Source of the DNA: Actinophytocola xinjiangensis
GTDB lineage: Bacteria; Actinomycetota; Actinomycetes; Mycobacteriales; Pseudonocardiaceae
Length of the DNA: 64,000 nucleotides
Direction of reading: 5' to 3'
NCBI RefSeq assembly: GCF_001921215.1
Contig: NZ_MSIF01000011.1
Location: 186,001 to 250,000 of the forward strand
Of this stretch, positions 18,556-28,601 are shown piece by piece. Numbering within the stretch: position 1 is the stretch's first letter; the number at the start of each line of letters is the position of its first letter. Both the position numbers and the translations under genes were made by a program. The notes under the pieces are model-generated. The model made no database searches and was not told the DNA's origin. It worked only from the letters and a program-made list of their open reading frames with translations.

Positions 18556-18975
18556 TCAGGCGCTCCACGGGTCGTACAGGACGACCCGGGTGCCGCTGAA
18601 GTCCTTGACGTTGCGGGTGGCCAGGGATGCGCCGTGCCGCCGGCAGATCGCGGCGATCTGGGCGTCGGCCAGGCCGATCGGACGCCCGGCGCGCTCGCGC
18701 GCGGTGACGATCCACGCGTAGTGCGCGGCCTCGTCGGCGCCGAAGGGCAGGATCTGGTCGCGGAAGTCCTCGGTGAGCAGGCCGTCGACCCTGGTCGTCA
18801 TGGTTGTTCGGCGGGCGCCGGCCGGGAGCCGCTCGACGCCGTACCGGAGTTCGGCGGCGGTCACCGCCGTGAGGTACACGTCCTCGGCGGGGACCCGGTC
18901 GATCCAGGCGACGACCTCGGGGTCGGGAGATCGCCGCATCAGCTCGGAGACGACGTTGGTGTCGAGAACGATCAC
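18556..18975 (-). CDS. PIN-domain toxin (FitB/VapC type)
   Basis: This 139-residue PIN-domain ribonuclease has the acidic active-site set Asp5 (MIVLDTNVVSE), Glu42 (AAELRYG), Asp104 (GLADAQIAA) and Asp125. The start MIVLDTNVVSELMR is that of the FitB subgroup, which cleaves RNA, usually tRNA. It overlaps the antitoxin stop by 4 bp, giving a coupled toxin-antitoxin operon. The pair sits between the permeases and the ATPase of one ABC exporter and probably inserted there. Confidence 0.9.
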   Translation of the reverse strand: MIVLDTNVVSELMRRSPDPEVVAWIDRVPAEDVYLTAVTAAELRYGVERLPAGARRTTMTTRVDGLLTEDFRDQILPFGADEAAHYAWIVTARERAGRPIGLADAQIAAICRRHGASLATRNVKDFSGTRVVLYDPWSA

Positions 18976-19217
18976 TCAGGCAGCTCCGCCGCGCGGGCGG
19001 GATCGGTCCTCGGTGGCTGTTCGAGCGCCAGGTCCTCGGCGCCGGCGAACCGCTGGCGGATGCGTGTGCCCATGCCGGGTCCGGCGGCGGGGCGGGTCAG
19101 CACCGCGCGCAGGATCTCCCGGACCTCGGCCTCCATCGAGCGACCGTGCTCGGCCGCCCGGATCCGCAGTTCGGCCTTCAGGGTGTCGTCGAAGTCCCGG
19201 ATCGTCAACGTCGCCAT
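18972..19217 (-). CDS. FitA-like ribbon-helix-helix antitoxin
   Basis: This 81-residue protein starts MATLTIRDFDDTLKAELRIRAAEHGRSMEAEVREIL, the ribbon-helix-helix fold of FitA/StbC antitoxins. The N-terminal half binds DNA as a dimer and the C-terminal half covers the toxin active site. ATG 19217 is preferred over GTG 19220 because homologues begin at that Met. A palindrome at 19233-19250 is the likely operator for self-repression. It is followed directly by the PIN toxin. Confidence 0.88.
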   Translation of the reverse strand: MATLTIRDFDDTLKAELRIRAAEHGRSMEAEVREILRAVLTRPAAGPGMGTRIRQRFAGAEDLALEQPPRTDPARAAELPE

Positions 19218-19232
19218 CACACACCCCCTGAG

Positions 19233-19250
19233 AGCATTGCTGTCAATGCT
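19233..19250 (-). promoter_or_regulatory. Palindromic operator of the fitAB pair
   Basis: AGCATTG and CAATGCT are perfect 7-bp arms with a 4-base spacer, 16 bp before the antitoxin start. A second palindrome, TGCTAGCA (19247-19254), abuts it. Such sites are bound by FitA-type antitoxins. Confidence 0.6.
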
Positions 19251-19255
19251 AGCAC

Positions 19256-20185
19256 TCAGTCGACGAGGGTGCGGCCGGTGAGACGGAGGAAGACGTCCTC
19301 CAGGGTGGAGCGGCGGACCAGGCTGGACACCGGGCGCACGCCCCGGCCATGGGCGGCGGCGAGCACGGCCTCACCGTCGGTGGCGTAGAGCAGCAGACGG
19401 TCCGGGAGGGCCTCCAGCCGGTCGGCGAGCCCGTCGAGCTGGTCCAGCGGCGGGGCGACGTCGGGCGGGAAACGCAGTTCGAGGACCTCGCGGGTGGAGT
19501 AGCGGCCGATCAGCTCGCTCGGGCTGCCCTCGGCGACGATCCGGCCGTCGTCCATCACCACCAGACGGTCACACAGCTGCTCGGCCTCGTCCATGTAGTG
19601 CGTGGTGATGATGAGGGTGACGCCGTTCTGCTTGAGCCGGAACAGGCGGTCCCACAGAAGGTGGCGGGCCTGCGGGTCGAGGCCGGTCGTCGGCTCGTCG
19701 AGCAGCAGCAGCTCGGGGTCGTTGATCAGCGACCGGGCGATGGTCAGCCGGCGCTTCATGCCGCCGGACAGCGGGTCGACCTCGTCGTCGGCGCGCTCGG
19801 TGAGCTGGGCGAAGTCGAGCAGCTCGTCGGCCTTGGCCCGGACGTGGGACTTGGACAGGCCGAAGAACCGGCCGTACACGTGCAGGTTCTGCCGGACGGT
19901 CAGCTCGGCGTCGAGGTTGTCCAGCTGCGGCACGACCCCCAGCCGCGCGCGGATCCGGGGGCCGTCACGTTCCGGGTCGAGTCCGAGGACCCGCAGCTCG
20001 CCGCTGGTGCGGGGGGACACACAGCCCACCATCCGCATGGTGGAGGACTTGCCGGCGCCGTTCGGCCCGAGGAAGCCGAAGGCCTCCCCGCGCCGGACGT
20101 CGACATCGATCCCCCGCACCGCGGCGAAGTCACCGAAGCGCTTGACCAGGTCCCGTGCGTGGACCAGTGATCCGTTGTCAGCCAC
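19256..20185 (-). CDS. ABC exporter ATPase (NodI/DrrA type)
   Basis: This 309-residue ATPase has Walker A GPNGAGKSS, the Q-loop region VVPQLDN, the signature LSGGMKRRL, Walker B LLLLDEPTTGLDP and the switch TTHYMDEAE. The C-terminal 80 residues resemble the extension of NodI/DrrA proteins. It should energise the two permeases at 16864-18509, although the fitAB genes lie between. GTG 20185 is preceded by the second copy of the 26-bp element found before the permease start, so the two transcripts are probably co-regulated. Confidence 0.9.
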   Translation of the reverse strand: MADNGSLVHARDLVKRFGDFAAVRGIDVDVRRGEAFGFLGPNGAGKSSTMRMVGCVSPRTSGELRVLGLDPERDGPRIRARLGVVPQLDNLDAELTVRQNLHVYGRFFGLSKSHVRAKADELLDFAQLTERADDEVDPLSGGMKRRLTIARSLINDPELLLLDEPTTGLDPQARHLLWDRLFRLKQNGVTLIITTHYMDEAEQLCDRLVVMDDGRIVAEGSPSELIGRYSTREVLELRFPPDVAPPLDQLDGLADRLEALPDRLLLYATDGEAVLAAAHGRGVRPVSSLVRRSTLEDVFLRLTGRTLVD

Positions 20186-20188
20186 GTG

Positions 20189-20214
20189 CGCAGACTAGAT
20201 CGCCGGACCGACAG
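20189..20214 (-). repeat. 26-bp upstream element, copy 2 (ATPase gene)
   Basis: This copy matches 18513-18538 at 23 of 26 positions, and ends 3 bases before the ATPase start codon exactly as the first copy does before the permease. The three differences are together in the middle. Confidence 0.7.
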
Positions 20215-20224
20215 GGTCGAAAAC

Positions 20225-20632
20225 TCAGACGCCGGGGAACCACAGGTCGATCTCGCGCTTGGCCGACTCCGGGGAGTCCGAGCCGTGCACGATGTTGTAC
20301 TGCACCTCGACGGCGAAGTCGCCGCGGATGCTGCCGGTGGCGGACTTGACCGGGTCGGTCGCGCCGGCCAGCTGACGGAACGCGTCGATGGCCCGCTCGC
20401 CCTCGACGACCATCGCCACCAGCGGCCCGCCGGTGATGAACTCCAGCAGCGACCCGAAGAAGGGCTTGCTGGCGTGCTCGGCGTAGTGCTGCTCGGCCAC
20501 CGAGCGCTCCACGTTGCGCAGCTCCAGCGCGACCAGGCGCAGGCCCTTGCGCTCGATCCGCGAGATCACCTCGCCGACCAGACCGCGACTCACACCGTCC
20601 GGCTTCACCAGGACCAACGAACGCTCACTCAC
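20225..20632 (-). CDS. ndk: Nucleoside diphosphate kinase
   Basis: This 135-residue kinase balances nucleoside triphosphates by passing phosphate through a histidine. The start is [19 protein letters not shown] and the active-site histidine lies in NIVHGSDS. Length is normal. GTG 20632 gives the family start; upstream in-frame sequence is unconserved. It lies between the ABC ATPase and the folC block as a single gene with about 170 bp of upstream sequence. Confidence 0.97.
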   Translation of the reverse strand: MSERSLVLVKPDGVSRGLVGEVISRIERKGLRLVALELRNVERSVAEQHYAEHASKPFFGSLLEFITGGPLVAMVVEGERAIDAFRQLAGATDPVKSATGSIRGDFAVEVQYNIVHGSDSPESAKREIDLWFPGV

Positions 20633-20802
20633 GACTGCCCCTACTCCTTCACCAGCGATCCCCGCACCCACGTACGAGGTGCGGACAGCATAGTCGCGGC
20701 AATCGGGCCTCTTGCCTGTCGGGCGGCCGCAGGGCACGGCCACCTGAGCAACTTCCGGGCAGAACTCGTCGCGCGGCTCGTGGCGTTCCTGGCCGCGCTA
20801 CC

Positions 20803-21174
20803 GTGAACGCCGTGCCAGCGGACCTGATCAGGATCGACGACGACTCCGGCCTGCCCCCGTTCGAGCAGGTGCGCTCGCAGTTGGCGCGCCAGATCAGCGA
20901 CCGCACGCTGGCCGTCGGCACCCGGCTGCCGACGGTCCGGGCGCTGGCCACCGAGTTGGGTCTGGCGGCGAACACGGTGGCGCGGGCCTATCGGGAGCTG
21001 GAGGAGGCCGGCATGGTCGAGACGCGGGGCCGGGCGGGCACGTTCGTCAGCGCGTTGGGCGATGCCAGCCGCACGGAGCTGCGGCACGCGGCCACCCGGT
21101 ACGCGGCGACCGCCAGGGCGTTGGGCATCGGGGCGGACGAGGCGGTGCAGGCCGTGCGCGCGGCGTTGCGCTAG
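20803..21174 (+). CDS. GntR-family regulator (YtrA type)
   Basis: This 123-residue regulator has an N-terminal winged helix (GLPPFEQVRSQLARQISDRTLAVGTRLPTVRALATELGLAANTVARAYRELEEAGMVETRGRAG in GntR pattern) and only a short C-terminal helix pair, as in the YtrA subfamily, which often controls ABC transporters. It may control the nearby exporter; this is inference. GTG 20803 and GTG 20812 are both possible starts. Its stop overlaps that of the convergent DUF4233 gene within CTAG. Confidence 0.85.
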   Translation: MNAVPADLIRIDDDSGLPPFEQVRSQLARQISDRTLAVGTRLPTVRALATELGLAANTVARAYRELEEAGMVETRGRAGTFVSALGDASRTELRHAATRYAATARALGIGADEAVQAVRAALR

Positions 21175-21575
21175 CCGGCGGAGTCCGCGGAATCCTCTGT
21201 GGACTGTTGGCTGGGCAGCGTGCCCTGGGCCATCCGGCGGGCGACGTCGAAGCGCATCCACAGCAGCGCCGCCCACACCACGCCGAACACCAGCCCCAGC
21301 ACGCCCAGCGCCGGCGCGGCGACCCAGCACGCGATGAGCACCAGCTGCAACCCGGCGGCCACCCACAGCCCCCACGGCCGACGCAGGAACGCGCAGGTCA
21401 CCAGCATGGCCAGGGCGACAACGCCGACCAGCACGCCCTGCCAGGTCGCCAGCCCCGACCCCAGGTTCTCCACCACCGGGATCGACAGCAGCACCACCAG
21501 CACCTCGAGCAGCAGCGTCGCGGCCGCCACCCCGGCGAAGGACTTCATCGGATCCGTCGGCTTCGTGCGGTTCAC
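21171..21575 (-). CDS. DUF4233 membrane protein
   Basis: This 134-residue protein has four hydrophobic segments (for example GVAAATLLLEVLVVLLSIPVV and QGVLVGVVALAMLVTCAFL) and a short polar C-terminus. It is the DUF4233 protein that follows folC in most actinobacteria (Rv2446c). Function is unknown. GTG 21575 overlaps the folC stop by 4 bp, so it is translated with folC. Confidence 0.85.
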   Translation of the reverse strand: MNRTKPTDPMKSFAGVAAATLLLEVLVVLLSIPVVENLGSGLATWQGVLVGVVALAMLVTCAFLRRPWGLWVAAGLQLVLIACWVAAPALGVLGLVFGVVWAALLWMRFDVARRMAQGTLPSQQSTEDSADSAG

Positions 21576-22942
21576 GACGGGTCCTTCCCGAACAGCGCCC
21601 GCGCCTCGCCGGCGGTGACCACCGAGCCGGTCACCACGACGCCGACCCCGGAGAGCTGGCCGTCGGCGTCGGACTCGGCCAGTTCGATCGCCGTCTCCAG
21701 GGCGTCGTCGAGGCGGGGGCGGACGGTGACCCGGTCGACGCCGAACACGTCGGTGGCCAGGTCGCCCAGATCCTCGGCGGCCATCGCGCGCTCGGTGGAG
21801 TTGGTGGTGACCACCACCTCGTGCAGCGCCGGTTCCAGCGCCGACAGGATGCCCCGCGCGTCCTTGTCGGCCATCACGCCGACCACGCCGACCAGCTTGG
21901 TGAAGCCGAAGTCGGCCTCCAGCGCGGCGGCCAGCGCGAGCGCGCCGTGCGGGTTGTGCGCGGAGTCGACGAACACGCTGGGCGCCGAACGGACCCGCTC
22001 CAGCCGGCCGGGCACCACCAGCGACCCGAAGCCCTCGCGGATCGCCTCGGCGTCCAGGCCGCGTTGCGCTCCGGCGCCGAAGAACGCCTCGACGGTGGCC
22101 AGCGCGAGCGCGGCGTTGTCGGCCTGGTGCGGGCCGTGCAGCGGCAGGAAGATCTCGTCGTAGGCGCCGCCGAGACCCTGGAGCTTGAGCATCTGCCCGC
22201 CGACGGCGACGTCGCGGCGCAGCACCCCGAACTCCAGGCCGGCGCGCGCCACGGTCGCCCCGACCTGCGCGCAGCGGGTCAGCAGGACCTGGGCGACCTC
22301 GGGGGTCTGCTCGGCGAGCAGCGCGATCGCGCCCTCCTTGACCACCCCGGCCTTCTCCTCGGCGATGCCGGCGAGGTCGGAGCCGAGGTACTCGACGTGG
22401 TCGACGCCGATCGGGGTGATCGCGGCGACCCGCGAGTCGGCGACGTTGGTCGAGTCCCACCGCCCGCCCAGGCCCACCTCCAGCACGGCGGCGTCGACCG
22501 GGGCGTCGGCGAACGCGGCGAACGCCATCCCGGTGAGCACCTCGAACTTGCTCATCGTGACCTCGGCGTCCCGGTCGACCATGGCGATGTAGGGCTCGAT
22601 GTCGCGGTAGACCTCGACGTAGCGCTGCGCCGAGATCGGCGCGCCGTCCACGGCGATCCGCTCGGTCACCACCTGCAGGTGCGGGCTGGTGAACCGGCCG
22701 GTGCGCAGGCCGATCCTGGTCAGCAGCGCGTCGATCATCCTGGTCACCGACGACTTGCCGTTGGTGCCGGCGACGTGCAGCGTCGGGTAGGACTTCTGCG
22801 GGTCACCGAGCAGGTCGACCAGCGCCGCGATCCGCGCCAGCGTCGGCTCGATCTTCGTCTCGGGCCAGCGGGTGTTCAGCTCCGCCTCGACCTGGAGCAG
22901 GTCGTCCCATGTGGACTCGGGGGTGGACTCGTGGTCAGCCAT
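21572..22942 (-). CDS. folC: Folylpolyglutamate synthase / dihydrofolate synthase
   Basis: This 456-residue enzyme adds glutamate to (dihydro)pteroate and folates using ATP. The P-loop is [14 protein letters not shown] and the Mur-ligase-type motifs [13 protein letters not shown] and [10 protein letters not shown] are present. Length is normal. Its ATG at 22942 overlaps the valS stop by 8 bp. The order valS-folC-DUF4233-ndk matches M. tuberculosis. Confidence 0.95.
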   Translation of the reverse strand: MADHESTPESTWDDLLQVEAELNTRWPETKIEPTLARIAALVDLLGDPQKSYPTLHVAGTNGKSSVTRMIDALLTRIGLRTGRFTSPHLQVVTERIAVDGAPISAQRYVEVYRDIEPYIAMVDRDAEVTMSKFEVLTGMAFAAFADAPVDAAVLEVGLGGRWDSTNVADSRVAAITPIGVDHVEYLGSDLAGIAEEKAGVVKEGAIALLAEQTPEVAQVLLTRCAQVGATVARAGLEFGVLRRDVAVGGQMLKLQGLGGAYDEIFLPLHGPHQADNAALALATVEAFFGAGAQRGLDAEAIREGFGSLVVPGRLERVRSAPSVFVDSAHNPHGALALAAALEADFGFTKLVGVVGVMADKDARGILSALEPALHEVVVTTNSTERAMAAEDLGDLATDVFGVDRVTVRPRLDDALETAIELAESDADGQLSGVGVVVTGSVVTAGEARALFGKDPS

Positions 22943-25568
22943 TCGACATCGCGGACAGCCGCGCGGAGATCCGCTCGATGTCGGCCACGGCGATCTCCCG
23001 CCGGGCCGTGATCTTCGCGACGACCGGGGCCGGGGCCTTGTCGGTGAAGTTGGGGTTGCCCAGCTTCGCGTCGCAGCCCGCCAGCTCCTTCTCCGCGGCG
23101 GCGAGGTCCTTGGCCAGCCGCTTGCGTTCGGCGTCCAGGTCGACCGTGCCGGACAGGTCCAGCTCGACGGTCACCGTGCCGCCGGCCACCGCGACCTCGA
23201 TCGACGCGCTGGCCGCGAAGTCATCGCCCGGGTCGTTGAGCCTGGCCAGCGACGCGACGGCCGGGCGCAGCGCCGACAGGCCAGCGTCGTCCACACCGGA
23301 GAGCCGGGCGGAGACCCGCTGGCCGGGCTTGACGCCCTGGTCGGAGCGGAACCGGCGGATCTCGGTGACGAGCTTCTGCACGGCGACGACGTGCCGCTCG
23401 GCCTCCGGGTCGCGCGGCTGGCCGGAGGCGGCTGGCCAGGGCGCGACGACCACGGACTCGCCGCCGGTCAGGGTGGTCCACAGGCGCTCGGTGACGAACG
23501 GGATCAGCGGGTGCAGCAGCCGCAGCACGACGTCGAAGACGTGCCCGAGCACGGCCCGGGTGGCCTCGGCGCGGTCACCGCCCTCGGCGAGCTGGACCTT
23601 GGCCAGCTCCAGGTACCAGTCGCACAGCTCGTCCCACGTGTAGTGGTAGAGCGCGTCGGAGAGCTTGGCGAACTGGTACTCCTCGTACAGTCTGTCCACT
23701 TCGGACACCAGGGCGTCGGTGAGGCCCAGGATCCAGCGGTCGGCCTCGGTGAGCGTCTCCCGCGCCGGCACCGCGCGCGCGGTGCTCGCGCCGTTCATCA
23801 GCGCGAACCGGGTGGCGTTCCACAACTTGTTGCCGAAGTTGCGCGACCCGGCGGCCCAGTCCTCGGCCAGCGCCATGTCGCTGCCCGGGTTGGCACCCCT
23901 GGCCAGGGTGAACCGGGTGGCGTCCGCGCCGTAGCGGTCCATCCAGTCCAGCGGGTTGATCACGTTGCCGCGCGCCTTGGACATCTTCTTGCCGGTCTCG
24001 TCGCGGATCAGCCCGTGCAGGTACACCTCGTGGAAGGGCTGCACGCCGTCCATCGCGTACAGGCCGAACATCATCATCCGCACGACCCAGAAGAACAGGA
24101 TGTCGTAGCCGGTGACCAGCACCGAGTTCGGGTAGAACTTCTCCAGGTGCGGGGTCCGCTCCGGCCAGCCCAGCGTGGAGAAGGGCCACAGCGCCGAGGA
24201 GAACCAGGTGTCCAGCACGTCCGGGTCCTGGGTCCAGCCCTCGTCCGCGGGTGGCGGCTGCTCGTCCGGCCCGACACACATGACCTTGCCGTTGGGGCCG
24301 TACCAGACCGGGATCCGGTGCCCCCACCACAGCTGGCGCGAGATGCACCAGTCGTGCATGTTGTCGACCCAGTCGAAGTACCGCTTCGCCAGCTCCGGCG
24401 GGTGGATCCGGGTCCGGCCGTCGCGCACGGCGTCCCCGGCGGCCTTGGCCAGCGGCGCGACCCGCACGAACCACTGCAACGACAGCCTCGGCTCGACGAC
24501 CGTGTCACACCGTGAGCAGTGCCCGACCGAGTGCACGTAGGGCCGTTTCTCGGCGACGATGCGGCCCTGCTCACGCAGCGCGGCGACCACCGCCGGCCGC
24601 GCCTCGAACCGGTCCAGGCCCTCGAACGGCCCGTGCGCGGTGATCACGCCGCGCTCGTCCATGATCGTGATCGCCGGCAGCTCCGCGCGCTGGCCGATCT
24701 CGAAGTCGTTCGGGTCGTGCGCCGGCGTGACCTTCACCGCACCCGTGCCGAACTCGGGGTCGACGTGCTCGTCGGCGACGATCGGGATCATCCGGCCGGT
24801 CAGCGGCAGCTCGACCTCGGTGCCGACCAGGTGGGCGTAGCGCTGGTCGTCGGGGTGGACGGCGACCGCCGTGTCGCCGAGCATCGTCTCCGCGCGGGTG
24901 GTGGCCACCACGATCGACCGGTCGCCGTCGCCGTAGCGGATCGAGACCAGCTCGCCCTCGTCCTCGGAGTGCTCGACCTCGATGTCCGACAGCGCCGTCA
25001 GGCAGCGCGGACACCAGTTGATGATCCGCTCGGCCCGGTAGATCAGGCCCTCGTCGAACAGCCGCTTGAAGATCGTCTGGACGGCCTTGGACAGGCCCTC
25101 GTCCATGGTGAACCGGTCCCGCGACCAGTCGACGCTGTCGCCGAAGCGGCGCATCTGCCCCTGGATCTGCCCGCCGTACTCGCCCTTCCACGCCCAGACC
25201 CGCTCGACGAACGCCTCCCGGCCCAGGTCGTGCCTGGTCAGGCCCTCGCGGGCGATCTCGCGCTCGACCACGTTCTGGGTGGCGATGCCGGCGTGGTCCA
25301 TGCCGGGCTGCCAGAGCGCCTCGTAGCCCTGCATGCGGCGGCGGCGGGTCAGCGCGTCCATCAGCGTGTGGTCCAGGGCATGTCCCATGTGGAGACTGCC
25401 GGTGACGTTGGGGGGCGGCAGCACGATGCAGAACGGCGGCCGGTCGCCGCCGGCGTCGGAGGTGAAGTAGCCGGCGGCCACCCACCGCTCGTACAGCTCC
25501 GCCTCTACCGTCGCCGGCTCCCAGGCCGGAGGTAGGTCGGTGGTCGGCTGCGATGCGGTGTCAGTCAC
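22935..25568 (-). CDS. valS: Valyl-tRNA synthetase
   Basis: This 877-residue class I synthetase charges tRNA-Val. It has [16 protein letters not shown] (HIGH-type motif), the editing domain, and [17 protein letters not shown], where the usual KMSKS reads KMSKA, common in ValRS. The C-terminal 70 residues form the ValRS coiled coil. GTG 25568 gives the family start; upstream in-frame sequence is the divergent intergenic region. I saw no T-box in the leader. Confidence 0.96.
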   Translation of the reverse strand: MTDTASQPTTDLPPAWEPATVEAELYERWVAAGYFTSDAGGDRPPFCIVLPPPNVTGSLHMGHALDHTLMDALTRRRRMQGYEALWQPGMDHAGIATQNVVEREIAREGLTRHDLGREAFVERVWAWKGEYGGQIQGQMRRFGDSVDWSRDRFTMDEGLSKAVQTIFKRLFDEGLIYRAERIINWCPRCLTALSDIEVEHSEDEGELVSIRYGDGDRSIVVATTRAETMLGDTAVAVHPDDQRYAHLVGTEVELPLTGRMIPIVADEHVDPEFGTGAVKVTPAHDPNDFEIGQRAELPAITIMDERGVITAHGPFEGLDRFEARPAVVAALREQGRIVAEKRPYVHSVGHCSRCDTVVEPRLSLQWFVRVAPLAKAAGDAVRDGRTRIHPPELAKRYFDWVDNMHDWCISRQLWWGHRIPVWYGPNGKVMCVGPDEQPPPADEGWTQDPDVLDTWFSSALWPFSTLGWPERTPHLEKFYPNSVLVTGYDILFFWVVRMMMFGLYAMDGVQPFHEVYLHGLIRDETGKKMSKARGNVINPLDWMDRYGADATRFTLARGANPGSDMALAEDWAAGSRNFGNKLWNATRFALMNGASTARAVPARETLTEADRWILGLTDALVSEVDRLYEEYQFAKLSDALYHYTWDELCDWYLELAKVQLAEGGDRAEATRAVLGHVFDVVLRLLHPLIPFVTERLWTTLTGGESVVVAPWPAASGQPRDPEAERHVVAVQKLVTEIRRFRSDQGVKPGQRVSARLSGVDDAGLSALRPAVASLARLNDPGDDFAASASIEVAVAGGTVTVELDLSGTVDLDAERKRLAKDLAAAEKELAGCDAKLGNPNFTDKAPAPVVAKITARREIAVADIERISARLSAMSNG

Positions 25569-25727
25569 GCTCAAAGAGTCTACGAACCGCGCTGACCGGC
25601 GTGCATCCGAGTTCCCCCCGACCGGGGTTGTTAACACGCCGAACGGTCCGATCGATGACCTGAGCACCAGAGAGTTCACCTCCTGGTAGGCAGCGGATCC
25701 GAACAGAGCACACATTTTGGGGAGCCG

Positions 25728-26708
25728 GTGAACCCACGTCAGCCGGTCGCGGGCGACGCGGCCGAGGACGCCGAGTGGGCTGACCGCCTGCGCGCGGCGG
25801 CCAGCGCGGACGTGCCGCAGCTGCTGCGCACGGCACGTCGGCACCGTCAGGCCCGCTGGCTGGCGGCCGGCCTCACCCTGGTCGTGGTGGCGGCGGTGGT
25901 CACCATCCTGCTCCGCGCCGGGACCTTCAGCGGCCTGTTCACCGAGGACACCTCCGGGTCACCGTCGGCCCTGGCGCCCACCCCGACGGCGCGGCCGGCC
26001 AGCCCCATGTTCGACCCCGCCCGGCCCTTCGCCTCCACCCCGGCGGCCGACTGGCCCGACGGCGCGTCCGGCATCCTCACCCCCACCCCCCGCCGGGTCG
26101 GCGCGTTCAGCCCGGACGAGGTGGCCGCCGCCCTGACCAGGGTCCGGGACGTGCTGGTGGCCAGCCGGCTCGACCACGCGCTGCTGGTCGAGCACGACCC
26201 GACCCGCTACCTCTCGCTGCTCGCCCCGGACGCCCGCCGCCAGCTGGAGCCGCTGTTCCACGGCGCGGAGCCGCAGGTGCAGTCGCTGGTCAGCATGGTG
26301 GCGCCCGGCTCGCGGCTGCTCGGTGTCGAGCCCAAGGTCAAGGGCGAGATGACCGTGCGGGTCGGTGACGCGGGCGAGCTGGTGGTCAGCACGAACTACG
26401 TGATCGTCTACGCCTTCGAGCCCGACGTCGCGCTCAAGCTGGTGGACACGATGAACGCGATCGTGGTGGTGCGCGCGGACGTCGACTACGTGCTGCGGGC
26501 CACCGACCGGTGGGCGCAGGGCAGCAAGGGCCTGTGGTACGGCGACGCGACCGGCTACGCGTACTCGATCGGCTGCGAGGCCTACGGGCGCGGCTACCTG
26601 GCGCCGGCGATGGCCGAGCGCGCGGTGGCCACCCAGACCGACCAGTCCCGGTCCGGCTACTTCGACCCGGCGAGCCCCGCGCCGCCGCCGAGTTGCCCGG
26701 CGAGCTGA
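25728..26708 (+). CDS. Single-pass membrane protein of unknown function
   Basis: This 326-residue protein has an N-terminal cytoplasmic segment of about 45 residues, one membrane helix ([19 protein letters not shown]), a Pro/Thr/Ala-rich linker and an extracytoplasmic domain of about 220 residues. The linker suggests a cell-wall-spanning stalk. I recognise no domain; the design is common in actinobacterial surface proteins. GTG 25728 is preceded by GGGGAG. It is divergent from valS with about 160 bp between. Confidence 0.75.
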   Translation: MNPRQPVAGDAAEDAEWADRLRAAASADVPQLLRTARRHRQARWLAAGLTLVVVAAVVTILLRAGTFSGLFTEDTSGSPSALAPTPTARPASPMFDPARPFASTPAADWPDGASGILTPTPRRVGAFSPDEVAAALTRVRDVLVASRLDHALLVEHDPTRYLSLLAPDARRQLEPLFHGAEPQVQSLVSMVAPGSRLLGVEPKVKGEMTVRVGDAGELVVSTNYVIVYAFEPDVALKLVDTMNAIVVVRADVDYVLRATDRWAQGSKGLWYGDATGYAYSIGCEAYGRGYLAPAMAERAVATQTDQSRSGYFDPASPAPPPSCPAS

Positions 26709-26808
26709 CGGTCCCGGGGCGGCCCGCGCCACATCGCACGGTCGGAGGGCATTTTCCGGGGCCACCGCACGTTGAAGGCGTCGAGATCCTTTCCGCAGGG
26801 AGTGTGAG

Positions 26809-27060
26809 ATGACCCAGGCGCCCGAGACGCTGACGATGTACTCGACGACGTGGTGTGGTTACTGCAGCCGGTTGAAGGCGCAGCTGGAGCGCGAGGGCAT
26901 CGCCTACCGCGAGGTGAACATCGAGCACGACCCGGACGCGGCGAACTTCGTGATGAGCGTCAACGGCGGCAACCAGACGGTGCCGACGGTGCACTTCCCG
27001 GACGGCACCGCGCTCACCAACCCGACGCTGGCCCAGGTCAAGAGCCAGTTGGTGGCCTGA
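26809..27060 (+). CDS. mrx1: Mycoredoxin (glutaredoxin-like)
   Basis: This 83-residue thiol-disulfide protein has the CGYC active site (Cys16 and Cys19) in TMYSTTWCGYCSRLK and the cis-Pro region QTVPTVHF. In actinobacteria mycoredoxin reduces mycothiol-mixed disulfides. ATG 26809 has the ribosome site AGGGAG six bases upstream. The last 23 bp overlap the convergent FAD oxidoreductase gene. Confidence 0.92.
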   Translation: MTQAPETLTMYSTTWCGYCSRLKAQLEREGIAYREVNIEHDPDAANFVMSVNGGNQTVPTVHFPDGTALTNPTLAQVKSQLVA

Positions 27061-28600
27061 GCAGGGCCATGGCGGCGTTGTGGCCGCCGATCCCGCTGAC
27101 CCCGCCGCCGCGGCGGGCGCCGCTGCCGCAGAGCAGCACGTTCGCCGTGTCGGTCGCCACACCCCACGGGTCGTTGCTGTCGTCGTTGTCGGCCCACGGC
27201 CAGGCGAGGTCGCCGTGGAAGATGTGGCCGCCGGGCATGGCCAGCTCCCGTTCGAGGTCGAGCGGGGTGCGGGCCTCGACGCAGGGCCGGCCGTCGGCGT
27301 CGGTGGCCACGCAGTCCTCGATGGGGTCGAGCAGGTGGCGGTCGAGGCCGGTGAGGTAGCGCCGCACGAGCGTGTCGCGCAGCCCGTCGTTGTCCTGGGT
27401 GAACAGGTCGGCCGGCAGGTGCAGGCCGAAGAGCGTCAGCGTGTGCGCCGCACCATCCACGATGGACTCGTCGGTGAGCGTGTGGCAGTACGTCTCGCCG
27501 GGCAGCGGGTCCGGGATCCGGCCGGAAACACTTGCCTGGTAGGCGTTCTCCAGCTCCGAATAGGACTCGTCGAGGTGGTGGGTGCCGGCGAAGGCCTGCC
27601 TCGGGTCGACCCCCGAACGCAACCGGGGCAGCCGGTCGAGCAGGACGTTGATCTTCAGTTGGGCGCCGCGCGGCGCGTCGGCCGCGCGCCCGCGCAGCCG
27701 GTCGAGCACGGCCGGCGCCACCCCGGCGAGCACGGTCGCGGCGGCCACCGTGTGCTCGGCCTCACCGGCGACGTACCGGATCTCGGCGTCGACCCCGTCG
27801 GCGGACACGGCCGTCACGGTCGCGCCGGTGCGGATCGTCGCCCCGGCCTCCTGCGCCACCCGCACCAGCTCGGCCGTCACCGTGCCCATCCCGCCGACCG
27901 GCACCCGCCACTCCCCGGTCCCGTCCCCCACCAGGTGGTACAGGAAACACCGGTTGGCCAGCAGGGTCTCGGACCGTAACGAGGTGTGCGTGCCGATCAG
28001 CGCGTCGGTGGCGACCACGCCACGGACCACGTCGTCGGCGAAGGTCTCCTCGATGGCCTGCCCGATCGGGGCCTCGAAGACCTGGTGCCACAGGCGTTCC
28101 CCGGCCGCGCCGGCCACCAGCGAACGCACCCGCGCGCGGGTCGGCAGCGGTTCGAGCATGGTCGGCGCGAGCGCCCTGGCCATCGCGGCCAGCGCGTCGT
28201 ACCAGGCGGTCCAGCGGGCGAACTCGGTGTCCGACCCGGTCAGCGCCCGGAAGGACGCCTCGGTGGCCGGGCCGGGCTCGCGCTCCACCAGCAGCCCGCC
28301 GGCCCGCCCGTCCCGCCGGACCGGCGTGTACGACGAGACCGGGCGCGAGCGCAGCGACACCCGCAGGCCGAGGTCGGCGACGATCTCGGCCGGGAGCAGG
28401 CTCACCAGGTAGGAGTAGCGCGACAGTCGGGCGGCGACCCCGGGGAACGGGGTCTCGCTGACGGCCGCGCCGCCGGCCTTGGCCAGCCGTTCGAGCACCA
28501 GGACGGACTTGCCGGCTCGGGCCAGGTAGGCGGCGGCGACCAGGCCGTTGTGGCCGCCACCGACCACCACCACGTCGTAACGTCGAGTCACCCCCGGCAC
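27038..28600 (-). CDS. FAD-dependent oxidoreductase (phytoene-desaturase-like)
   Basis: This 520-residue flavoprotein begins with the dinucleotide-binding fold DVVVVGGGHNGLVAAAYLARAGKSVLVLE and ends with NVLLCGSGARRGGGVSGIGGHNAAM, the C-terminal FAD contact of the CrtI-related amine-oxidase superfamily. The family covers pyridine-nucleotide-disulfide-like and carotenoid-desaturase-like enzymes that act on hydrophobic substrates; the substrate is not evident and no carotenoid genes are nearby. GTG 28600 or GTG 28591 may start it. Confidence 0.85.
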   Translation of the reverse strand: MPGVTRRYDVVVVGGGHNGLVAAAYLARAGKSVLVLERLAKAGGAAVSETPFPGVAARLSRYSYLVSLLPAEIVADLGLRVSLRSRPVSSYTPVRRDGRAGGLLVEREPGPATEASFRALTGSDTEFARWTAWYDALAAMARALAPTMLEPLPTRARVRSLVAGAAGERLWHQVFEAPIGQAIEETFADDVVRGVVATDALIGTHTSLRSETLLANRCFLYHLVGDGTGEWRVPVGGMGTVTAELVRVAQEAGATIRTGATVTAVSADGVDAEIRYVAGEAEHTVAAATVLAGVAPAVLDRLRGRAADAPRGAQLKINVLLDRLPRLRSGVDPRQAFAGTHHLDESYSELENAYQASVSGRIPDPLPGETYCHTLTDESIVDGAAHTLTLFGLHLPADLFTQDNDGLRDTLVRRYLTGLDRHLLDPIEDCVATDADGRPCVEARTPLDLERELAMPGGHIFHGDLAWPWADNDDSNDPWGVATDTANVLLCGSGARRGGGVSGIGGHNAAMALLRPPTGS

Positions 28601-28601
28601 G

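Noticed and set aside
25569-25727. T-box riboswitch before valS
   Set aside because: No T-box core sequence or specifier arm could be recognised in the leader.
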